Shown piece after piece: positions 8,940 through 18,128 of a stretch of DNA of 64,000 nt. The DNA comes from JBBTDV01 sp038042605 (GTDB taxonomy: Bacteria; Bdellovibrionota; UBA1018), in contig CAYHPW010000002.1 in the NCBI GenBank assembly GCA_964358645.1, forward strand, positions 86,977-150,976. Direction: 5' to 3'. Within the stretch, counting starts at the first letter, position 1; the number at the start of each line of letters is the position of its first letter. A model generated the notes under the pieces. The model had not been told where the DNA came from and did no database searches. It worked only from the letters and a program-made list of their open reading frames with translations. The position numbers and the translations under genes are program-made.

Positions 8940-10097
8940 TTACGGGATAGTGATGTCTAAATCAGCCAATCCCTGTAACTCATCAGGCGACCAACTGACC
9001 GAAACAGAAACCTTTTTTTCCTGATCAGCTTGAGGCTCATATACGTCAATATCACCTGCGGATGAACTTAATGCACTAGCCGCGCTTGTACGAGCTAGTG
9101 AAATATCATTTGTATTTCTGATTTGAGTTTTTTTGGTGGACTGGGCTATAGATCTTTGTAGTAATTGAGCGGCCGGTTTTATGCCCGCTGAACTGAGTTC
9201 TGCATTGGCTGTATCCACAAGCAACTTTCTGGCTTCACCAAAGGCTATTTCATTTTTTAAACCGGATGCAAAACTTGTAGTGCTAATGTTTACGCTATTT
9301 CCGACCTGCTTCATATATTTATCAATTTCATCCGCATCGGACTTGACCGCCGAGGGAACAACAGGACGAAGATTTGGGAAATCATTATACATTTTTGTAT
9401 AATTAACTTCTGCTTTTTCGAATGCTTTCTTATCAAAAACAGTATTACCCTTGTCGTCTTTCTCTATCACTAATAACTTACCCGCAGCAGGATTTCTGGG
9501 GTCTCTGTCTATTTGTTTAAGTTTGGGGAAGTCAGTGAGTTGAGGCCGTGGTGGAATCGTTTCATTTTCAACCCAATTTGAATATCCTGTTTTAGTTATA
9601 TACTGACGACCATTTTTCTGTAGTGCTTTAATTTGCGGAACATACGTGACTTGGGCCTTAAGACTGGGCATCACCTCACTAACGCCAACAGCTACTGTAT
9701 CATGGCTTTTCAATTCCGCTGTAGTTGTATTATTTTCAGCAATTGCAACTGACATTTTCCTTAAATTATTTTTCTGAAAAGCAACGTAGCGTTGCAGACA
9801 TTCCTTGATTAGTTCGCCTTGGGCACAAAATGCTCCAAGGCTGGTTCTAATATTCTTGTCTTTTGGATCATTCTTAAATAGATCCATCAGTTGATCAATC
9901 TTTCTCCAAATATAAGCAGCCTCTAGCGAAATATTTTCATTAGCCCGCTTAATCAAACACGACTGACCACACTCTTCATACTTATCTTTGTCAGACCAAG
10001 GCAGGTCACTATAGGACCCAGCGCTGGATGAAAACCCTGCCACCGGAAAAATTATCCCGAAAAGAAAAATCGTTATTTTTGATTTTAAGCCACTCAT
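8940..10097 (-). CDS. Secreted protein of unknown function
   Basis: I do not recognise this protein. ATG 10097 is chosen over the upstream frame start at 10139 because AGAGGG lies just before it and it opens a clean signal peptide (KSKITIFLFGIIFPVAGFSSSA). The mature part of about 365 residues is polar and has a cysteine-containing N-terminal region (EECGQSC, FCAQGELIKEC), compatible with two disulfides, followed by a low-complexity Lys/Asn/Pro-rich middle. It is convergent with the sigma/anti-sigma pair (20 bp apart). A palindrome lies about 70 bp upstream of its start. Confidence 0.5.
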   Translation of the reverse strand: MSGLKSKITIFLFGIIFPVAGFSSSAGSYSDLPWSDKDKYEECGQSCLIKRANENISLEAAYIWRKIDQLMDLFKNDPKDKNIRTSLGAFCAQGELIKECLQRYVAFQKNNLRKMSVAIAENNTTTAELKSHDTVAVGVSEVMPSLKAQVTYVPQIKALQKNGRQYITKTGYSNWVENETIPPRPQLTDFPKLKQIDRDPRNPAAGKLLVIEKDDKGNTVFDKKAFEKAEVNYTKMYNDFPNLRPVVPSAVKSDADEIDKYMKQVGNSVNISTTSFASGLKNEIAFGEARKLLVDTANAELSSAGIKPAAQLLQRSIAQSTKKTQIRNTNDISLARTSAASALSSSAGDIDVYEPQADQEKKVSVSVSWSPDELQGLADLDITIP

Positions 10098-10167
10098 CCT
10101 GCCCTCTCTTAGCATAAGACAGAGCAAGCCATGGGCCATAAAAGTTAACCCACTATGGTGATCTTAT

Positions 10168-10187
10168 TGATCATTTTTAAATGATCA
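10168..10187. repeat. Palindrome upstream of the secreted protein gene
   Basis: TGATCATTT and AAATGATCA (9-bp arms, 2-bp centre) form an almost perfect palindrome between rplQ and the secreted-protein gene. The T run lies on the wrong side for a terminator of the rpl operon, so an operator is more likely. No regulator is assigned. Confidence 0.35.
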
Positions 10188-10310
10188 TGAAATAAAAAAA
10201 CTAATCATGTCTATTTATTTGACGGGTGACAAAGATTATATCAGCTGCATGTATTTATCATAAATGCGCGCTGGGATCCTAGAGTAGTACGGTAAAACCT
10301 TTGGAACCTT

Positions 10311-10931
10311 CTAACTACTACTCCCGCCTGACTTATTGGCCCCGCCTCCGGCCGCTGGGGTCTTGCGTCCAGCCGCGCTCTTAGAAGCACCGCCTTTGCC
10401 ACCACCGGCGCCACTAACCTTTGATTTGCCGCTAAAAATCTTGCGGAATCTGCTGAATGTATCCCTTGGCTTAACTTCTTCAGATTTTTCTGAAGCCTTC
10501 TTTTCCGTTTCTACCTTTTGTTTTTCGGCTCCTTCGGCTTCAACCTTCTTTTTCCGTTTTCTATCTATAGCAGGATGATCCACAAGCTCCATGACCGCCA
10601 TCTGGGCGTTATCACCACAGCGCCTTTCGGCCATCTTCAAAACCCTAGTATAACCGCCATTCCTTGCTTTATAGCGCTCGACAAGCGTATCAAACAGCTT
10701 TTTAACAACTACCTCATCCCTTGTACGGTCAAAAGCCAATCTATGAGCATGACCCCCGCCTTTTTTTGCAAGAGTGATCAGCCTGTCAACTACACGACGA
10801 GCTTCCTTTGCCTTCTGCAGGGTCGTAATAATTTGTTCGTTCTTTATCACGGAATTTGCCAAATTTCTGAACATCGCCGATCTATGCGATGTATTCCTGC
10901 CAAACTTCCTGCCATCTATCTGATGTCTCAT
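10311..10931 (-). CDS. rplQ: Ribosomal protein L17 with long C-terminal extension
   Basis: The first 120 residues are standard L17 (MRHQIDGRKFGRNTSHRSAMFRN start, YTRVLKMAERRCGDNAQMAVMELV). About 85 extra residues follow, first Lys/Glu-rich, then Gly/Ala/Ser/Lys-rich, ending in a serine run. The length (206 against roughly 115-130 usually) makes it one of several extended ribosomal proteins here. It is the last gene of the alpha operon, 27 bp after rpoA. I see no clear rho-independent terminator after it. Confidence 0.95.
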   Translation of the reverse strand: MRHQIDGRKFGRNTSHRSAMFRNLANSVIKNEQIITTLQKAKEARRVVDRLITLAKKGGGHAHRLAFDRTRDEVVVKKLFDTLVERYKARNGGYTRVLKMAERRCGDNAQMAVMELVDHPAIDRKRKKKVEAEGAEKQKVETEKKASEKSEEVKPRDTFSRFRKIFSGKSKVSGAGGGKGGASKSAAGRKTPAAGGGANKSGGSSS

Positions 10932-10958
10932 ATTATTACGCCCTCACACAGCTTTCGA

Positions 10959-12047
10959 TCAATCTTCATCGAAATCGGTGTCGTCTGTCTCTTCGCCCTC
11001 TTGCAGCCTGCTACGGTCACTCATTATCTTGTTTTCATCCACATCGGAATCAGCTGGCTTCGGCGGCTGTGTCGGCGGGACAAAGCCATCGAGCTTCATA
11101 CCCAAACTCAAGCCCATTTCGGTCAATATATCCTTTATTTCATTTAAGGACTTGCGACCGAAATTCTTTGTCTTAAGCATCTCGGCTTCAGTTTTCTGGA
11201 CAAGTTCATATATGTACTTGATGTTCGCGTTCTGCAAACAATTTGCGGATCTAACCGAAAGCTCCAGCTCTTCAACAGACCTATAAAGATTCGGGTTGAA
11301 CTGAGGTGCTCCTTCTTCCTTGGCCTGCACAACCGGTTCAACTTCTTCTTCGAAATTTAAAAATACGGATAACTGGTCCTTCAATATCTTTGAACCCAAT
11401 GAAACCGCATCCTCTGGTCTAACTGAGCCATCTGTCCACACTTCCAAAGTGAGTTTGTCGTAATCGGTACGCTGACCAACACGGCTCTGGGTTACCGAAT
11501 AATTCACTCGACGAACTGGGGAGAAGAAACTATCAACAGGGATCACGCCTACCGGCATTTCCTCAGTTTTATTATTCTCAGACGGCTTATATCCCCTACC
11601 ACGCGCCACTTGAATTTCAACCCTGAGCTTACCGCCATTGCCGATCGTAGCAATATGCTGATCCGGATTCAAAACTTTGACATGCTCTGAACATATAATG
11701 TCCGATGCCTTTACGTCACAAGGACCGGTCTTATCAACAAGAACGGTGGACTGCTCCGCTTGCATGAAAAAGCGCACTTCTTTGAGATTTAAAATAATCT
11801 CAGCAACGTCCTCTTTAACATCAGGTATAGCGGTAAATTCATGAAGTATGCTGTCAACCTTAATGGAAGTAACCGCAGCTCCTTGTAACGAGGACAACAA
11901 AACTCGTCTCAAAGAATTACCAAGAGTCAACCCGAACCCACGTTCTAAAGGTTTCGCGATGAACTTGCCATAGCTATTGCTAAGCGATTCCTTATCAACA
12001 TCTAGAGCTTTTGGTTTAATTAAATCACGCCAATTTTTTTCAAGCAT
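10959..12047 (-). CDS. rpoA: RNA polymerase alpha subunit
   Basis: Alpha starts assembly of RNA polymerase and contacts UP elements and activators. The N-terminal domain shows FGLTLGNSLRRVLLSSLQGAAVTSI and the C-terminal domain LELSVRSANCLQNANI, then NFGRKSLNEIKDIL. The protein is 362 residues, with an acidic tail (EEGEETDDTDFDED) that is longer than usual. It is placed between rpsD and rplQ, as in most bacteria. Confidence 0.97.
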   Translation of the reverse strand: MLEKNWRDLIKPKALDVDKESLSNSYGKFIAKPLERGFGLTLGNSLRRVLLSSLQGAAVTSIKVDSILHEFTAIPDVKEDVAEIILNLKEVRFFMQAEQSTVLVDKTGPCDVKASDIICSEHVKVLNPDQHIATIGNGGKLRVEIQVARGRGYKPSENNKTEEMPVGVIPVDSFFSPVRRVNYSVTQSRVGQRTDYDKLTLEVWTDGSVRPEDAVSLGSKILKDQLSVFLNFEEEVEPVVQAKEEGAPQFNPNLYRSVEELELSVRSANCLQNANIKYIYELVQKTEAEMLKTKNFGRKSLNEIKDILTEMGLSLGMKLDGFVPPTQPPKPADSDVDENKIMSDRSRLQEGEETDDTDFDED

Positions 12048-12131
12048 TTGTAATTTTCTCCTCTAATCCCTCGCTGGAACACCGCCAAATTTCATAAACA
12101 CGGGCCAGCCATGCGGGAACTTTTAACTTGC

Positions 12132-12758
12132 TTACTTCGAATACAACTCAACCACCATACGCTCTTCCATAGGAGCAGTTACATCATCCCTGCTTGGAAG
12201 ATCTCTAACCTTAACCTTCATTTTTGCAGCATCTAGCTCAAGCCACTGAGGTATCTCACGCCTTTTAACAGCCTCAAGGGCCCCCATTACCCTAGCCACA
12301 CCCTTGCTCTTTTCCTTGACCTCAAGCATATCGCCCTTAGCAACAAGATAAGACGGTATATTTACTCTGTGACCGTTAACTTGAAAGTGACCATGCCTCA
12401 CTAAGTGCCTGGCTTCGGAACGTGAATTACCAAAACCCGCCCGGTAAGCGACATTATCTAAGCGCCGTTCCAACATCGAAATCAAGTTGGACCCGGTGAT
12501 ACCTTTCATTCTCTCGGCTTTTTCAAAAAGATTCCGGAATTGCTTTTCCATCAATCCGTAAATCCTTTTGATTTTTTGCTTCTCACGCAACTGCAAACCA
12601 TATTCTGAAAACTTTATCCTACCCTGGCCATGCTGCCCCGGCGGATAACCACGCCTTTCCACAGCACACTTATCCGTATAGCAACGATCACCTTTCAAAA
12701 AAAGCTTTTGGTTTTCGCGGCGGCAAAGACGACAAACGGAACCGACATACTTACCCAT
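12132..12758 (-). CDS. rpsD: Ribosomal protein S4 (zinc-binding type)
   Basis: Primary 16S rRNA binder of the small subunit. The N-terminus holds the four-cysteine zinc motif (CRLCRRENQKLFLKGDRCYTDKC) and the S4 RNA-binding domain is at about 95-155 (MLERRLDNVAYRAGFG, HGHFQVNGHRVNIPSY). It lies 4 bp after rpsK, with a gap of 84 bp to rpoA. Normal length, 208 residues. Confidence 0.97.
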   Translation of the reverse strand: MGKYVGSVCRLCRRENQKLFLKGDRCYTDKCAVERRGYPPGQHGQGRIKFSEYGLQLREKQKIKRIYGLMEKQFRNLFEKAERMKGITGSNLISMLERRLDNVAYRAGFGNSRSEARHLVRHGHFQVNGHRVNIPSYLVAKGDMLEVKEKSKGVARVMGALEAVKRREIPQWLELDAAKMKVKVRDLPSRDDVTAPMEERMVVELYSK

Positions 12759-12761
12759 AAC

Positions 12762-13259
12762 TCAGACCCTCCTCCGCTTAGGCGGACGGCAACCGTTGTG
12801 CGGTATCGGCGTCACATCCTCAATAAAAGTGACTCTTAATCCTGCCAAAGACAGCGCTCTTAAGGCTGATTCCCTACCAGCACCTGGGCCGCTGACATAT
12901 ACCTGAACACTTCGCATACCGTGTTCAACTGCTTTTCGTGCCGCGTCTTCAGCCGCCACTTGAGCTGCAAATGGGGTGTTCTTTCTGGAGCCACGGAATC
13001 CCTTACTGCCCGCACTGGACCAGCAAACAGCATTACCCATCTGGTCCGTGACTGTCACTATCGTATTATTAAATGACGAGAGAATAAAAACATTACCGGC
13101 AGAAACGCTTTTCTTACCTTTTTTTACCTTTTTGGCCTCCTGTTTAGTCTCGGATTTACCCTCTTTAACCACGGACTGTGGCTCGGCTGCAGCTACAGCG
13201 GCAACTTCGGTTTCATTAGTAGATACAGTTTTTTTTGCATCAGTCTTTTGTTCAGACAT
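12762..13259 (-). CDS. rpsK: Ribosomal protein S11 with N-terminal extension
   Basis: The core (NVFILSSFNNTIVTVTDQMGN to NGCRPPKRRRV) is standard S11, which forms the platform near the mRNA exit. The first 45 or so residues (Lys/Ala/Glu/Val-rich, ending KKVKKGKKSVSAG) are an extension absent from typical 128-residue S11. The start at 13259 is 13 bp after rpsM; no internal ATG would restore the usual length, so the extension looks real. Confidence 0.95.
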   Translation of the reverse strand: MSEQKTDAKKTVSTNETEVAAVAAAEPQSVVKEGKSETKQEAKKVKKGKKSVSAGNVFILSSFNNTIVTVTDQMGNAVCWSSAGSKGFRGSRKNTPFAAQVAAEDAARKAVEHGMRSVQVYVSGPGAGRESALRALSLAGLRVTFIEDVTPIPHNGCRPPKRRRV

Positions 13260-13272
13260 ATTACCTCTTAAA

Positions 13273-13656
13273 TTACTTCATTGCTTTAACGGATTTCTTA
13301 CCGGCAATTGCTATAGCTGGTCCTTTTCGTGTCCGCGCATTCGAGTGGGTTCTCTGCCCACGCACAGGCAGGCTCTTTCGGTGCCTGGAGCCGCGGTAAC
13401 AACCAAGATCAATAAGTCGCTTTATGTTAAGCGACACTTCACGCCTCAAATCGCCTTCAACTTTATGGTCACGGTCGATTAATTCACGCACCTTTGCAAC
13501 TTCAGACTCCGTCAACGAATCAGACTTCCTGTTAAACTCGATCTGAGCTTCTGATAGAATTTTTTTCGACTTAGACCGGCCTATCCCATAAATATAGGTC
13601 AGCGCCACTTCCATTCGCCTGCTCCGTGGTAAATCCACACCTGCTATACGAGCCAC
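13273..13656 (-). CDS. rpsM: Ribosomal protein S13
   Basis: Small-subunit head protein that contacts the P-site tRNA and the B1 bridge. The family start MARIAGVDLPRSRRMEVALTYIYGIG is present and the C-terminus has RGSRHRKSLPVRGQRTHSNARTRKGP. Usual length (127 residues) and usual place between rpmJ and rpsK. Confidence 0.97.
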   Translation of the reverse strand: MARIAGVDLPRSRRMEVALTYIYGIGRSKSKKILSEAQIEFNRKSDSLTESEVAKVRELIDRDHKVEGDLRREVSLNIKRLIDLGCYRGSRHRKSLPVRGQRTHSNARTRKGPAIAIAGKKSVKAMK

Positions 13657-13715
13657 GCTTGTTTACCTTCCTTTCATTCCTCTCAAAAGAACACGCGGGT
13701 CATCATAATATATTA

Positions 13716-13829
13716 TTACCCTTGCCTTTGCTTATGACGCGAATTCTTACAGATAACCCTCACAACTCCTTTGCGCCTGATAACCTTACATTTGTCACAA
13801 ATCTTCTTGACCGATGCACGAACTTTCAT
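13716..13829 (-). CDS. rpmJ: Ribosomal protein L36 (zinc type)
   Basis: A 37-residue gene below normal ORF cutoffs, found by translating the gap between infA and rpsM. It begins MKVRASVKKICDKCKVIRR and ends with CKNSRHKQRQG and TAA at 13716-13718. The C-x2-C, C, H set of the zinc-binding L36 form is complete. The position infA-rpmJ-rpsM is the standard one. Confidence 0.97.
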   Translation of the reverse strand: MKVRASVKKICDKCKVIRRKGVVRVICKNSRHKQRQG

Positions 13830-13860
13830 ACTTTTTTCGCTCCACATACCTGATTACAGT

Positions 13861-14079
13861 CTATTTAATACGATAAGTTATTCGCCCTCTGGTCAAATCA
13901 TAAGGCGACATTTCCACCGTAACTTTATCTCCGGACAATATTTTAATATAATTCATTCTCATCTTACCTGAAATGTGCGCCAGTATCTTATGTCCGTTAG
14001 GCAACTCAACTCTAAACATCGCATTCGGCAGTGGCTCCAGTACAGTTCCCTCTACCTGAATCATATCTTCTTTTGCCAT
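13861..14079 (-). CDS. infA: Translation initiation factor IF-1
   Basis: A 72-residue OB-fold protein that binds the ribosomal A site during initiation. The sequence matches throughout: MAKEDMIQVEGTVLEPLPNAMFRVEL, then GKMRMNYIKILSGDKVTVEMSPYDLTRGRITYR. Located between map and rpmJ, the common arrangement. Confidence 0.97.
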   Translation of the reverse strand: MAKEDMIQVEGTVLEPLPNAMFRVELPNGHKILAHISGKMRMNYIKILSGDKVTVEMSPYDLTRGRITYRIK

Positions 14080-14139
14080 CGCTCATTTAGCCGGCCTAAA
14101 ACCAACCTTTCTCCTGTTTCAGCCAAACATAAAAACTAA

Positions 14140-14889
14140 TTAAACCTCAGTTAAAATCACCGCACCATCGGGCGTGATAGCAACTGTATGCTCAAAATGG
14201 GCGGAAAGCGAGTGATCAGCCGTTACAGCCGTCCAACCATCACCGAGAACCCGCACTTCATGGCCGCCAGCATTTATCATCGGTTCAATAGCTAGAACCA
14301 TCCCCACTTTAAGTTGAACACCCCTACCTTTTTGACCAAAATTAGGGATTTGCGGCTCTTCGTGTAGCGTTCTACCTATACCGTGACCAACGAATTCCCT
14401 TACCACGCTATATCCGAAAGGTTCAACATAATTCTGAATCGCATTACCTATGTCAGAAACATGGTAGCCCTCAACACACTGTTGAATACCACGCTTAAGA
14501 CTCTCTCGAGTAACATCAATCAGCCGCTCAGCTTCTTTGGAAATACTTCCCACAGGAACAGTGCATGCGGAATCTCCATGCCAGCTTTCATAGCAAGCGC
14601 CAAAATCCAAGCTGACAATATCCCCCTCTTTAAGCAAACGTCTATCTGAGGGAATGCCGTGAACAATTTCATCGTTTATTGAAATACACAGGGAAGCCGG
14701 AAAATCTCGATAGCCAAGAAAAGACGGTCTTGCTTTTAAATCTTTGCAGCGGCTTTCCGCATAGCTGTTCAATTCTCCTGTGGAAATGCCTGGCTTAATC
14801 ATAGCCGCCAGCTCTTCAAGAATACGAGCTACTATTGAACCTGCCTTCCGCATAAGTTCTAATTCTCGTGGTGATTTCAAGACTATCAC
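14140..14889 (-). CDS. map: Methionine aminopeptidase, type I
   Basis: Removes the initiator methionine from nascent proteins. The pita-bread metalloprotease fold is visible: SLDFGACYESWHGDSACTVPVG carries two metal-binding aspartates, FVGHGIGRTLHEEPQIPNFG the metal histidine, and AIEPMINAGG and HFEHTVAITPDG the glutamates. Length 249 without an N-terminal zinc extension, so type Ia. It is 13 bp after adk and presumably transcribed with the spc genes. Confidence 0.96.
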   Translation of the reverse strand: MIVLKSPRELELMRKAGSIVARILEELAAMIKPGISTGELNSYAESRCKDLKARPSFLGYRDFPASLCISINDEIVHGIPSDRRLLKEGDIVSLDFGACYESWHGDSACTVPVGSISKEAERLIDVTRESLKRGIQQCVEGYHVSDIGNAIQNYVEPFGYSVVREFVGHGIGRTLHEEPQIPNFGQKGRGVQLKVGMVLAIEPMINAGGHEVRVLGDGWTAVTADHSLSAHFEHTVAITPDGAVILTEV

Positions 14890-14902
14890 AGCTATGGCCT
14901 TC

Positions 14903-15547
14903 TCATTTGTGAAGCACAGTTTCTAATGATGCTTCAACCCCGTGAAGAGGCTGCCTGGCATCAACGATATGCAGTTTTCCACGTGATTTATAATAAGTAA
15001 TGACTGGGGTTGTTTGTTCATCGTAAACTTTCAAGCGTTTTTCTACCACTGCTGGCTTGTCATCTTCACGTTGTATGACCTGGGATCCGCAGTAGTCACA
15101 AACACCAGTTTTTTTAGCAGGTGCCGCTTCAGTATGAAACATGGCACCACATTTCATGCATGTTCTTCTTCCTGAAAGCCGCTTAATCAGCTCGATAGAA
15201 GGAATTTCGAAAAACACCGCGAATTCCACCTCTATCCCCTGAAGTAACAGCATCTTGTCTAAAGCTTCTGCTTGGGCAACTGTCCTGGGAAACCCATCTA
15301 AAATAATACTGCCAGCTGCTCCTGTTTCTTTTATTTTTTCTGAAATCAATCCAATCACGACTTCGTCTGGAACCAACGACCCGCGTTCTACGTAATTTTT
15401 TGCTTTCATGCCAAGCGCCGTACCATTAGCTATAGCCATCCGCAACATGTCACCGGTCGAAAACTGCTGCCAGCCATATTTTTCAACTAATTTCTTAGCC
15501 TGTGTTCCTTTGCCGGACCCGGGTGGGCCTAAAAACACGATGATCAT
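14903..15547 (-). CDS. adk: Adenylate kinase, long form with zinc LID
   Basis: Interconverts AMP, ADP and ATP. P-loop GPPGSGKG at the N-terminus, the AMP-binding region (STGDMLRMAIANGT), DGFPRTVAQAEAL, and a LID domain with a four-cysteine zinc site (CMKCG then CDYCG). Such zinc LIDs are common in Gram-positive and deltaproteobacterial enzymes and rarer in gammaproteobacteria. Its ATG overlaps the secY stop by 4 bases. Confidence 0.97.
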   Translation of the reverse strand: MIIVFLGPPGSGKGTQAKKLVEKYGWQQFSTGDMLRMAIANGTALGMKAKNYVERGSLVPDEVVIGLISEKIKETGAAGSIILDGFPRTVAQAEALDKMLLLQGIEVEFAVFFEIPSIELIKRLSGRRTCMKCGAMFHTEAAPAKKTGVCDYCGSQVIQREDDKPAVVEKRLKVYDEQTTPVITYYKSRGKLHIVDARQPLHGVEASLETVLHK

Positions 15548-16848
15548 GAGTAAGCCGCGCGACCTTTTAAGCGTGTATGCTTCATGAATCCTTCATAGTT
15601 CCTACTCAAAAGAAATGTTTCTATCTGAGCAACGGTATCAAGCGCAACACCAACTAAAATCAATACGCTTGTACCACCAAAGTAAAATGGCACTTTTATT
15701 GTTTCTGTAAAAATAGTCGGCAACACGCAGATAGCAGAAATATAGACAGCTCCTCCCACTGTTACGCGAGAAAGCACATAATCTATATATTGCGCTGTAG
15801 GCGGCCCGGGCCTGATCCCGGGTATGAATCCACCGTACTTTTTAAGGTTCTCAGCAACATCATCCGTTTTAAATGTAACGGCGGTGTAGAAAAAGCAGAA
15901 GAATACGATCAGTCCAACAAAAAGAATATTATATATCAAGCCCCCGGGTTGTATCAGTCCTGCAAATTGCTGAAGCTTCGCGGAAGGGAAAAAATTTGCT
16001 ATGGTCGCAGGAAACATTATTAAAGATGACGCAAAAATAGGCGGAATAACACCCGATGTATTAACCTTCAATGGCAAGTTTGTGTTCTGTCCGCCGTAAA
16101 TCTTTCGACCGACAATGCGCTTTGCATATTGTACCGGGATACGCCTCGCACCCCGTTCAATGAATATAATCACGAAGAACGTCGCGACCACGATTGCGAT
16201 AACAAGAAGTATCTTGAAAAAATTAAGCTCACCGGATCTGTAAAGACTAAATGTAGAACCTATTCCAGAGGGAATCCTGGCGGCGATACCTGCATAAATA
16301 ATAAGCGAAATTCCGTTGCCAATCCCACGTTCAGAAATCTGTTCACCCAGCCACATAAGAAATACGGTACCAGCCGTAAGCGTAACCGTAGTCATCAACT
16401 TGAAAGCAATACCTGCGTGAAGGACCACCGGCGGATTATTGTATTGCTCTAATCCAGCAGCAATACCATACCCTTGGATCAAACAAAGCAGAACGGTCCC
16501 GTAGCGCGTGTACTGTGTTATCTTCTTTCGGCCCTGCTCACCTTCTTTTTGAAGTTCATGCAGATACGGCCATGCAACAGTCAATAACTGAAAAATAATT
16601 GAGGCACTGATATAAGGCATCACGCCAAGTGCAAAAATACTGAAACGTTCAAGCGCGCCGCCGCTGAACAAGTTGAACCATCCGAATATAGTCCCCTGCA
16701 TGCCGGCGAACACTTGTTGTAAAGCAGCGCCATCAACGCCAGGCGTAGGCACATGGACTCCTATCCTGTAAACGGCCAATACCAAAATGGTGAAAAAAAT
16801 TCGCTTTTTTAACTCCGGTATTTTAACGATCCCTTCAACGCCTGACAT
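15544..16848 (-). CDS. secY: Protein translocase channel SecY
   Basis: Ten-helix inner-membrane channel for Sec export. Typical segments are RIFFTILVLAVYRIGVHVPTPGVD at the N-terminus, the plug region IFGWFNLFSGGALERFSIFALG, MLWLGEQISERGIGNGISLIIYAGI, and the cytoplasmic loop FIERGARRIPVQYAKR. Normal length, 434 residues. It sits between rplO and adk. Confidence 0.97.
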   Translation of the reverse strand: MSGVEGIVKIPELKKRIFFTILVLAVYRIGVHVPTPGVDGAALQQVFAGMQGTIFGWFNLFSGGALERFSIFALGVMPYISASIIFQLLTVAWPYLHELQKEGEQGRKKITQYTRYGTVLLCLIQGYGIAAGLEQYNNPPVVLHAGIAFKLMTTVTLTAGTVFLMWLGEQISERGIGNGISLIIYAGIAARIPSGIGSTFSLYRSGELNFFKILLVIAIVVATFFVIIFIERGARRIPVQYAKRIVGRKIYGGQNTNLPLKVNTSGVIPPIFASSLIMFPATIANFFPSAKLQQFAGLIQPGGLIYNILFVGLIVFFCFFYTAVTFKTDDVAENLKKYGGFIPGIRPGPPTAQYIDYVLSRVTVGGAVYISAICVLPTIFTETIKVPFYFGGTSVLILVGVALDTVAQIETFLLSRNYEGFMKHTRLKGRAAYS

Positions 16849-16867
16849 GTAGGTCAGCCCCTTTCAG

Positions 16868-17332
16868 TTATTGACCGGGAATAGGAATAAGTTCAAATCT
16901 CCCGCCCGCCTCTGTGATTTTTTTCTGAGCCACCTCACTGATCCTATGAGCCTTAATAAAAAAAGGCTTCGTGATCTTGCCAGTACTCAGTACCGTAAGG
17001 CGGTCATAGCGCCCTTTTATAATATTCATTTTGACCAATGATTCCAGAGATACTTCCGGAAATTGATCTACAGACAGCCTTTCGATGTCCACAAGGTTCA
17101 ACACTGCATTTGTCCGTTTCGCAAAATTCTTAAATCCCCGCTTTGGCAAACGACGATAAAGCGGCATCTGACCGCCTTCAAAACCAACCCTTACGTGTCC
17201 GCCGGTACGAGCTAATTGTCCTTTGTCACCTTTGCCTGCTGTTGGACCATGACCGGAACCAGAGCCCCTACCTAACCTTTTGCGACTATGTGTAGCACCG
17301 GGCCAAGCTCTAATCGTGTTTAACTTTAGCAT
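16868..17332 (-). CDS. rplO: Ribosomal protein L15
   Basis: Large-subunit protein. Gly-rich N-terminal tail (KRLGRGSGSGHGPTAGKGDKGQ), FEGGQMPLYRRLPKRGF, and the C-terminal globular domain ending ITEAGGRFELIPIPGQ. 154 residues, normal. Located between rpmD and secY. Confidence 0.97.
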   Translation of the reverse strand: MLKLNTIRAWPGATHSRKRLGRGSGSGHGPTAGKGDKGQLARTGGHVRVGFEGGQMPLYRRLPKRGFKNFAKRTNAVLNLVDIERLSVDQFPEVSLESLVKMNIIKGRYDRLTVLSTGKITKPFFIKAHRISEVAQKKITEAGGRFELIPIPGQ

Positions 17333-17365
17333 TGTAAATTCTCCACCTTCAGTTTTCCTTAAGCA

Positions 17366-17584
17366 TCAACGGTTTTCCGCCACCACTTCTACAAGATGCA
17401 GTACTTTTTTAATCATCCCCCTGACGGATGGCGTATTTTCAAGGGTTTTGAGTTGATGCCTTCTCCTAAGTCCCAAACCAAAAACAGTTGCCCGCTGATC
17501 AGGGTTACAAGCTATTAATCCTTTTTTAAGCTTAATAGTGATTGTACTTTTATTTTTTGGGGTACTTTTCCGGCTATCAGACAT
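17366..17584 (-). CDS. rpmD: Ribosomal protein L30
   Basis: Short large-subunit protein, 72 residues against about 60 usually. The core is TITIKLKKGLIACNPDQRATVFGLGLRRRHQLKTLENTPSVRGMIKKVLHLVEV. The extra residues form a basic N-terminal stretch. Position between rpsE and rplO supports the call. Confidence 0.94.
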   Translation of the reverse strand: MSDSRKSTPKNKSTITIKLKKGLIACNPDQRATVFGLGLRRRHQLKTLENTPSVRGMIKKVLHLVEVVAENR

Positions 17585-17594
17585 AAACGCTCCT

Positions 17595-18107
17595 TTAGAG
17601 AATCTCTCCGACCGTCTTACCCCGCGCTTGAGCGATCATGGCAAAACTACGCAACCGTTTTAGCCCTTCCACCGTTGCGCGCACGACATTATGAGGATTA
17701 TCTCTTCGTATGGATTTGGTAAGAATATTCTTGATACCTGCGACTTCCAGAATAGCCCGCACCGAAGAACTCGCAATGATCCCTGTTCCTTCAGGCGCCG
17801 GTTTCATCAGTACCTCGCTAGAACCGAAACGACCGATTATTTCATGTGGAATAGTGCTCCCATCGAGCGGGACTTTCATAAGGTTCTTTTTGGCTTGTTT
17901 CCCGGCCTTCTTAATGGCCTCAGGAACTTCCCCTGCTTTGCCAAGACCGATACCTATTTGCCCCTTCTTGTCTCCAACAACGACAATGGCAGAAAAGCTG
18001 AACCTGCGTCCGCCTTTAACGACTTTCGCACACCGGTTAATATGAATAACCTTATCTTCGAATTCAGACTCTTCATGCTGCCGTTTTGTATCGTGACCGA
18101 TAGCCAT
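17595..18107 (-). CDS. rpsE: Ribosomal protein S5
   Basis: Small-subunit protein involved in decoding fidelity and mRNA unwinding. EFEDKVIHINRCAKVVKGGRRFSFSAIVVVGDKKG is the double-stranded-RNA-binding-like domain, and GIIASSSVRAILEVAGIKNILTKSIRRDNPHNVVRATVEGL the C-terminal domain. 170 residues, normal. Confidence 0.97.
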   Translation of the reverse strand: MAIGHDTKRQHEESEFEDKVIHINRCAKVVKGGRRFSFSAIVVVGDKKGQIGIGLGKAGEVPEAIKKAGKQAKKNLMKVPLDGSTIPHEIIGRFGSSEVLMKPAPEGTGIIASSSVRAILEVAGIKNILTKSIRRDNPHNVVRATVEGLKRLRSFAMIAQARGKTVGEIL

Positions 18108-18128
18108 TCATTTCTCCTAACTCAGATC

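Noticed and set aside
10168..10187. Palindrome considered as the rplQ terminator
   Set aside because: On the rplQ strand the T run comes before, not after, the stem.
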